Assembly: GCF_030463565.1 (NCBI RefSeq) | Contig: NC_134644.1 | Location: forward strand, 97,398,765-97,462,764 | Reading direction: 5' to 3' | Source: Pelecanus crispus | Taxonomy: Eukaryota > Chordata > Aves > Pelecaniformes > Pelecanidae | DNA length: 64,000 nucleotides | Part shown: in pieces, positions 60,201 to 64,000 of the stretch | Layout: the number at the start of each line of letters is the position of its first letter | How positions within the stretch are numbered: position 1 is the stretch's first letter | Program-made: the position numbers and the translations under genes | Notes under the pieces: generated by a model | Database searches by the model: none | What the model was told of the DNA's origin: nothing | Seen by the model: the letters and a program-made list of their open reading frames with translations, nothing else

Positions 60201-60419
60201 ATAGGAATTACACATATTTTATGTTCCCAGGTAACCATGCCACCCCTTTGACCGTTCCCTACCTAATCCTAGGTGAGGGTGATGCTCCACTAGAGTCCAG
60301 CTGTTATCATCCACACAATGACTTTTGTAAACGAGCAGCTGACAGAGGTCCCTGGCTGTCATGTCTGCTAGAATCTCGACCACTTTGCTTGTTCCATCTT
60401 CACTAAAGACTTTTACATC
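37162..60419 (-). CDS. GRB10: GRB10 adaptor protein, C-terminal 428 codons in 12 exons
   Basis: Twelve exons with GT-AG borders join without a frame break (1287 nt including stop). They encode an RA domain (exons 60263-60419 and 54309-54424), a PH domain (48205-48342, 47469-47579, 46316-46414, 44035-44112), the BPS region (mainly 43260-43376) and an SH2 domain (41177-41264, 38103-38196, 37162-37308). GRB10 is a cytoplasmic adaptor that binds activated insulin and IGF1 receptors through BPS and SH2 and limits their signalling. GRB10 rather than GRB7 or GRB14 is chosen from the C-terminus ([11 protein letters not shown]) and the SH2 string [13 protein letters not shown]. Mammalian GRB10 is near 590 residues, so roughly 165 N-terminal residues with the proline-rich part are missing here and should lie above base 64000. 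Introns hold a CR1, an ATT microsatellite and a candidate enhancer. Confidence 0.95.
38103..38196 (-). CDS. GRB10: GRB10 SH2 exon with the phosphotyrosine-binding arginine
   Basis: 94 bp: one base completing a Gly codon, then 31 codons. It contains the FLLRDS motif whose arginine contacts phosphotyrosine in SH2 domains. Donor CCG|GTAAGT, acceptor CCTAG. A CR1 insertion ends only about 50 bp upstream of this acceptor. Confidence 0.95.
38248..38600 (-). mobile_element. CR1 LINE 3' fragment in a GRB10 intron
   Basis: Starts ATAGAATCATAGAATGCT (reverse complement of the CR1 tail) and ends near AATAAGGTCTCC. The minus-strand translation holds the CR1 ORF2 C-terminal string [13 protein letters not shown]. 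The element has the same orientation as the gene. Confidence 0.93.
41177..41264 (-). CDS. GRB10: GRB10 exon starting the SH2 domain
   Basis: 88 bp. Two bases complete a Val codon, 28 codons follow, then GG of a split Gly. It contains [11 protein letters not shown], the opening of the SH2 fold. Donor GG|GTAGGT, acceptor CTCCAG. Confidence 0.95.
42304..42370 (-). CDS. GRB10: GRB10 linker exon between BPS and SH2
   Basis: 67 bp, 22 codons plus one base, including [12 protein letters not shown]. It links the receptor-binding BPS region to SH2. Donor CAG|GTAAAG, acceptor CTATAG. Confidence 0.93.
43260..43376 (-). CDS. GRB10: GRB10 BPS exon
   Basis: 117 bp, 39 codons, phase 0 on both sides. It contains [15 protein letters not shown] and ALEEGHAWR, the conserved 'between PH and SH2' region that acts as a pseudosubstrate-type inhibitor of the insulin and IGF1 receptor kinases in this family. 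Donor AGG|GTAGCT, acceptor TTCAG. Confidence 0.95.
44035..44112 (-). CDS. GRB10: GRB10 exon after the PH domain
   Basis: 78 bp, 26 codons, phase 0. [14 protein letters not shown] closes the PH region. Donor GTA|GTAAGT, acceptor TTGGCAG. Confidence 0.95.
46316..46414 (-). CDS. GRB10: GRB10 PH-domain exon (C-terminal helix)
   Basis: 99 bp, 33 codons. It contains [10 protein letters not shown], the tryptophan-bearing C-terminal helix typical of PH domains. Donor AAG|GTACCT, acceptor TTATAG. Confidence 0.95.
47469..47579 (-). CDS. GRB10: GRB10 PH-domain middle exon
   Basis: 111 bp, 37 codons, from [17 protein letters not shown] to FCIK. Donor AAG|GTAAAT, acceptor CCCCAG. Confidence 0.95.
48205..48342 (-). 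CDS. GRB10: GRB10 PH-domain first exon
   Basis: 138 bp, 46 codons, from [15 protein letters not shown] to STKGTSK. It includes the first PH strands with the basic [12 protein letters not shown] segment. Donor AAG|GTAAGA, acceptor CAACAG. Confidence 0.95.
51414..51488 (-). CDS. GRB10: GRB10 RA-PH linker exon
   Basis: 75 bp, 25 codons, [13 protein letters not shown] to SQLLQ. It joins the RA and PH domains. Donor CAG|GTACTG, acceptor TCTAG. Confidence 0.93.
54309..54424 (-). CDS. GRB10: GRB10 RA-domain second exon
   Basis: 116 bp. Two bases finish a Glu codon, then 38 codons ([12 protein letters not shown] to FFKNPM). Donor ATG|GTGAGT, acceptor CCACAG. Confidence 0.95.
57206..57254. repeat. 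(ATT)n microsatellite, about 16 copies
   Basis: An uninterrupted ATT run. It produces the poly-Asn and poly-Ile frames on the minus strand, which are not genes. Confidence 0.95.
58620..58860. promoter_or_regulatory. Candidate intronic enhancer with two forkhead sites
   Basis: Two perfect convergent forkhead motifs, TGTAAACA (58659-58666) and TGTTTACA (58844-58851), bracket two copies of GATGTCACA (58712-58720, 58765-58773), plus TAATTA- and TGACAG-type motifs. The density of intact motifs without repeats is typical of conserved enhancers. Conservation was not tested. Confidence 0.35.
60263..60419 (-). CDS. GRB10: GRB10 RA-domain first exon
   Basis: 157 bp, 52 codons plus one base, [16 protein letters not shown] to HHPHLGL. 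It opens the Ras-associating domain. Donor TAG|GTAGGG, acceptor TTGCAG. The exon begins in phase 0, so any upstream exon ending in phase 0 can supply the N-terminus. Confidence 0.95.
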
Positions 60420-61283
60420 CTGCAACATAAAGGGTACACTTACAGATCAACAGCTCTGAACATAGGCAAACCACACAGCTACTGTAGAAAAGCATCCTCT
60501 TGGCGTGACGGTTCCAAGCACCTTGGCAGCCAGGACAAATGACATGGATGATTCACTTTTATAACACTTTCTCTTGATGCCCCCTTGCCCCGTTTCCCCT
60601 CCCCCCTCCCCAACACCTCCCTGCACTAAACAAAGATTCAGCAGGGTTAATACGACCACATACACAGGAAAAGTGAGAGAGCAGGTTCCGTTTAAAGCTG
60701 CGTAAGGTAAAGCAAACGTGAAACAGTATCAAGAGAGTACTTCGGCAACGGTGGGCGAGAGAAATTCCATCCGGTCAAACACGCACAATTTTCTCTGCGA
60801 TCCCGTCGGAGGCCTCCGAACATTTACAGAGGAGCAGGCCAAGACCCCGAAGATTAAAAATGGCTCTCTTGTTCCCCACTAACTTTTGATTGTTTCGCTT
60901 GGGGAAGTCCCACTTGCAGTTCGCCGGCAGATCAATTAGCTAGCACGGTCCACGCATTTCTCTCCCTGCCCCGACTTCTCTTTTGATCCTAGCTTGAAAG
61001 TAGTTTGAAACCGAACGCGCATACGCTACGCTGCACATCCTAAATATTAATGGAGATGAGAGAACAAGTCAGGAACCTTCTCCCCACCTCCTGAACGATA
61101 CAGATGCTTTCCTCTTTGCATTGTTCTGCTCCAGCGCGAGACACTTGCCGCAAAATTATTTCTCCGGGCGAACGTGCAGCTCCGAGGTTTAAATCAACTC
61201 CACGTTGAAAAGGCTCCGCATCCTAGCAAGTGAAGGCGAATCTAACAAAAACCCGGAGGCTAATTCGATACGGAAAATCTTAC

Positions 61284-61328
61284 CTCAACGGCACGTAAAA
61301 GGCAGCAGTCGGAAGAACAAGATGGCAT
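61284..61328 (-). CDS. GRB10: Candidate alternative GRB10 first coding exon
   Basis: On the minus strand an ATG (plus 61326-61328, A at -3) opens 15 codons, MPSCSSDCCLLRAVE, ending exactly at GAG|GTAAGA (exon edge 61284). The phase (0) matches the acceptor of the RA-domain exon 864 bp downstream. An in-frame TGA lies upstream near 61545 and I see no in-frame ATG between, so this would be the start. The product would lack the proline-rich N-terminus. The exon continues upstream as 5' UTR into the CpG island. GCCATCTTG after the ATG matches a YY1 site. The transcript is predicted, not shown. Confidence 0.4.
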
Positions 61329-61738
61329 TTTAAACAGAGATCGCCTCTTGAGAGAGAGTTTGTCCCCTGCCTCCGCCGACCCTCTGCAGCCTGCGGCTGG
61401 GCGCCCGGGGTGCCGGCGGTGTCAGCGGGCGGCCGTGCCCTACCTGTCACGTAGCCCCTGCTATGGGGACTGTTTCTGGGGAGGGAAACAACTCTGCCAG
61501 AGCTCCACTCAAAGGGTTACACGCAATCTTTGCGGTAGTGAATCAAACCACACCGTGTAGACCAATCCTAGCCCTCCCTCCGACTGATGTAATCATTTCC
61601 CACACACTATCAGACTTCCAAATTATTCCCGCCCCCCCCGCCCCCCCAAAAAAAAGAAATTACAAAGGAAATTTGGTTTTATGACCACCCACGGGCGTTT
61701 TGAGACCCCCCTCCGGCAGCCCCAAAGTTCAAAGGCAG

Positions 61739-61739
<1 letters not shown>

Positions 61740-61768
<29 letters not shown>
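61740..61768 (+). repeat. 29-nt poly-G run
   Basis: Twenty-nine consecutive G bases. Length may be uncertain in the assembly. Strong quadruplex potential. Confidence 0.85.
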
Positions 61769-61769
<1 letters not shown>

Positions 61770-62133
61770 GGGAGCCGAAGCCCCGGCGGCGGAGCCTGCC
61801 CGCAGCCCGGCCTGGCAGCGGCTGATGTCATCTGCCTGCAACTTCGGCACTTGAACTTCTCCTCCCGCCGCTCCCCGCCGCCCCGGCCCCCAGCCGGCTC
61901 CGCTCCGGGCCCCGGCGGGCGCGGGACGCGCGGCCCCCGGGCTGGGGGCGACGGCAGGGCCGGGCCGCACCGCGCCGCACCGCGCCGCCCGCTCCCCCGG
62001 CTGCCTCCAAATTCAAGCCCAGGGAGGGAGGAGTTAAAGCCTCATCGAGCCCAAGTGACTCAAACCCGCGCCTTCAGGAAACGGCTTCATCTGACAGCAG
62101 GGATGAGCCAGCTCTCCCAGAAGTCGGCTCTGG

Positions 62134-62161
62134 AGGGGAGGGGAGGGGAGGGGCGAGGGGA
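62134..62161 (+). repeat. (GGGGA)n quadruplex motif
   Basis: Four GGGGA units followed by GGGGCGAGGGG, a canonical G-quadruplex pattern within the CpG island. Confidence 0.75.
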
Positions 62162-62285
62162 CCCCGGCTGCCGCAGCTCCGTGTGGGGAAGGCACGCACG
62201 CCGTGCGGGGTCACAGCTGCACTCCCGCTCCTGCCAACACTTAACCGAGTCAGAGGCATCCTCACACACACCGAAATTTCTTCGC

Positions 62286-62306
62286 GGGGGGGGGGGGGGG
62301 GGGGGG
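62286..62306 (+). repeat. 21-nt poly-G run
   Basis: Uninterrupted G run. A GGGGGC(C/T)G(C/T)G-type repeat follows at about 62378-62445. Confidence 0.85.
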
Positions 62307-63891
62307 CGCGCCTCCGTTTTTTCGCCCTGCGGGCAGGTCCATTCTCTGTCATTAGCGCCCACGTTACGGCGCGCCCGGCCGGCGCGGGGAGCGGGGGCCG
62401 CGGGGGCTGTGGGGGCCGGGGGGGCTGTGGGGGCCGCGGGGGCAGCGCCCCCGGCCCCGCTCTGCAGCAGGGGACGAGCGCGGCTCTCGCCTTCCCTCGC
62501 TGGACGTGCAAGCGCACCGAAAAGCCAACGCTTAAACAAGACAAAAAGTTGCTGGTTTATTTGTTTTTACTGGGGAATGGGGAGGGACTAATACCCACTT
62601 GATTTCCCCCCTTAAACTACTTCATACCGCAATAGATCAGAAGGGAGTGACACAACCGAAAAGGCGGTGAAAGAATTCCTTTCTCCTTTCGGCTCACTCG
62701 GTGCGCACGACTCCGCTTTCCGTACCGAAACTCAACTATTTCGGATGGCTTTCCTGCCTCAGGAACCAACCTGGTGACATCATTCATTCATTCATTCCTT
62801 AGTCACCGAGAAGCGCAGCCCTGCGCTCCCTGCCTCAGCCTTCGCAGGGGAGCCTGTGCCAGGCATACGCGCGCCAGAGGGATCGCCGCTTTTGCAACAC
62901 CTGAAGCACGAAAAACCCTTCTTGTCCTTCCCTGCTGGGAACGGGGCAGTGGCATAGGACAGGCTGCACCTGACCCTTGTCGCTGCCCAGTGCCAGAGGA
63001 GAGGGAGAGCCCTTCTGCCGAGGGTGCCTCTCAAGTCCTTGCAGGCGGAAAAGAGATAAGACAACCACCACGCTTTTCTCCGCTCCCAAGCACAGCGAGA
63101 CTTAATGGAGTACGGCCACTGGAAGAGGGCTGCAGCTGTCTTTCGTGGTCATTCACGCCGTGCTCCCTTGGCATGACGTGAAGGGGTCACGGGTACACGT
63201 CCCACCCTCCCGCTCCTTGCCCAGAGTTGGAGCCGATGCCAGCTCTCCAGAAGTGCAACCCCAGCTCAGAGCAGGTGCAGGGTGCGCAGCGTTGGGCCGT
63301 ACTTCGGTGCGCGACTCGGCTGTAACGCCACGTCTTTTCTCGCGCCAGTCAGGCCCTGCCGGCAGCGCCCGGCGGCTCCCGCACCACGGTGTCCATCCGA
63401 GCTACGTTACAAACGTGGGTACGTTCATATGCAGGGAGGGTCAGCGGCGGGGGGGGTTTAACGACCCCTTTAAAGCCCAGGGACGAGGGTTCAGTGGGTG
63501 GACGGCGCGAACGCAGAAAACGACCAAGTGAATTTCCCGACGAATAGCGCTGTGTTGGCTATCAAGGACAGCGCAAGGCCGCGTATCGCCACTGACATCA
63601 CGGATACAAAAGACTGCGTCAGGAGGGGACGTAAGGGCCTGAGCTGAAACCCCGCGCCTCTGCGGAGGCAATAGGCTTAGGCGAAAGGCAAGGGGATTTT
63701 ATGCCCCCGCGCAACGCTGCAGAGCGTGACGTGTAACCACAAATACGAAACCAGCTCGATGACAAAGCTTCAGCTCAAACTTTCTGACAGTTTCTGTGAC
63801 AAAAGAGGCAGATCACAATATTCCTGTGTGACAGAGGGGACTTAATTTCAAGTCAACTGGTCAAATCCAACCCTCTCACATTCCCTACCTT

Positions 63892-63909
63892 CCCCCCCCC
63901 CCCCCCCCC
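63892..63909 (+). repeat. 18-nt poly-C run
   Basis: Uninterrupted C run flanked by pyrimidines (about 63880-63922). Confidence 0.85.
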
Positions 63910-64000
63910 TTCTTTTCTTTCAAGGAAGCATCTCCTACTTTAACACGTTACGGGCTCCCTATTCAAACTTCTTCCAGCAGAAACGCTGTTTCACTTGCAA

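Larger units (their letters stand above)
54425..60262 (-). other. GRB10: Long GRB10 intron (5.8 kb)
   Basis: Contains an (ATT)n microsatellite (57206-57254) and a candidate regulatory block (58620-58860). Between 55560 and 56700 stop-riddled translations look faintly protein-like, but no family can be named. Confidence 0.8.
60720..63600. promoter_or_regulatory. GRB10: CpG island inside or 5' of GRB10
   Basis: CpG-dense DNA from about 60.7 kb, peaking at 61.35-62.55 kb, with long G homopolymers and GGGGA/GGGGGC repeats. It lies 5' of the RA-domain exon on the GRB10 strand, so it is probably a GRB10 promoter, main or internal. Mammalian GRB10 uses several promoters with CpG islands. Long frames on both strands here reflect base composition. 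Confidence 0.7.

Noticed and set aside
61851..62602. Open frames up to 246 codons in the 62-kb CpG island
   Set aside because: They contain poly-Gly or poly-Pro from homopolymers and have no domain, and frames are open on both strands.
1..64000. CRISPR arrays, bacterial operons, rRNA or tRNA genes
   Set aside because: Introns, CR1 elements and an ERV show vertebrate nuclear DNA. No spaced palindromic arrays or cloverleaf genes were noticed; the tandem repeats present are contiguous.

Overview
The window is vertebrate nuclear DNA, most probably from a bird. Several CR1 LINE fragments carry the avian 3' tail (ATTCTATGATTCTA), LTR retroelements of avian type are present, and the one conserved gene is split by GT-AG introns and encodes a vertebrate adaptor protein. 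The species cannot be told from the sequence.

Layout. 1-6801: a nearly complete endogenous retrovirus (ERV) on the plus strand; only about the first 65 bases of its 5' LTR lie outside the window. It has a tRNA-Lys(1,2)-type primer binding site, long open gag and pro-pol frames in the same reading frame separated by one amber codon, no env, and a 573-bp 3' LTR. 7094-7865: a solo LTR of another family, minus strand, with 5-bp target duplications, a perfect DR5 nuclear-receptor site and a perfect CArG box. 7.9-34 kb: largely non-coding, with CR1 pieces, a 62-nt polypurine tract, a TATA-type promoter with a splice donor on the minus strand (about 12.1-12.2 kb), and a CpG island at 28.2-29.2 kb carrying a 41-bp G-rich minisatellite. 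34.2-61.3 kb: GRB10 on the minus strand. Twelve coding exons (37162-60419) join without a frame break into 428 codons covering the RA, PH, BPS and SH2 domains, with a roughly 3-kb 3' UTR. 60.7-64 kb: a CpG island with very long G and C homopolymers. Within it lies a possible alternative first exon whose ATG frame (15 codons) splices in phase 0 to the RA-domain exon.

How the parts relate. GRB10 binds activated insulin and IGF1 receptors and dampens their signalling; its proline-rich N-terminal exons must lie beyond base 64000 unless the internal start proposed here is used. In mammals the gene downstream of GRB10 on the same strand is DDC (aromatic L-amino-acid decarboxylase), which has separate neuronal and non-neuronal first exons. 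The minus-strand promoter candidates at about 12.2 kb and 27.9-28.1 kb lie where such first exons could be, but no DDC coding exon is visible, so this link is inference. If it is right, the ERV sits antisense in the first DDC intron.

Most other open frames in the window are chance frames in non-coding DNA.
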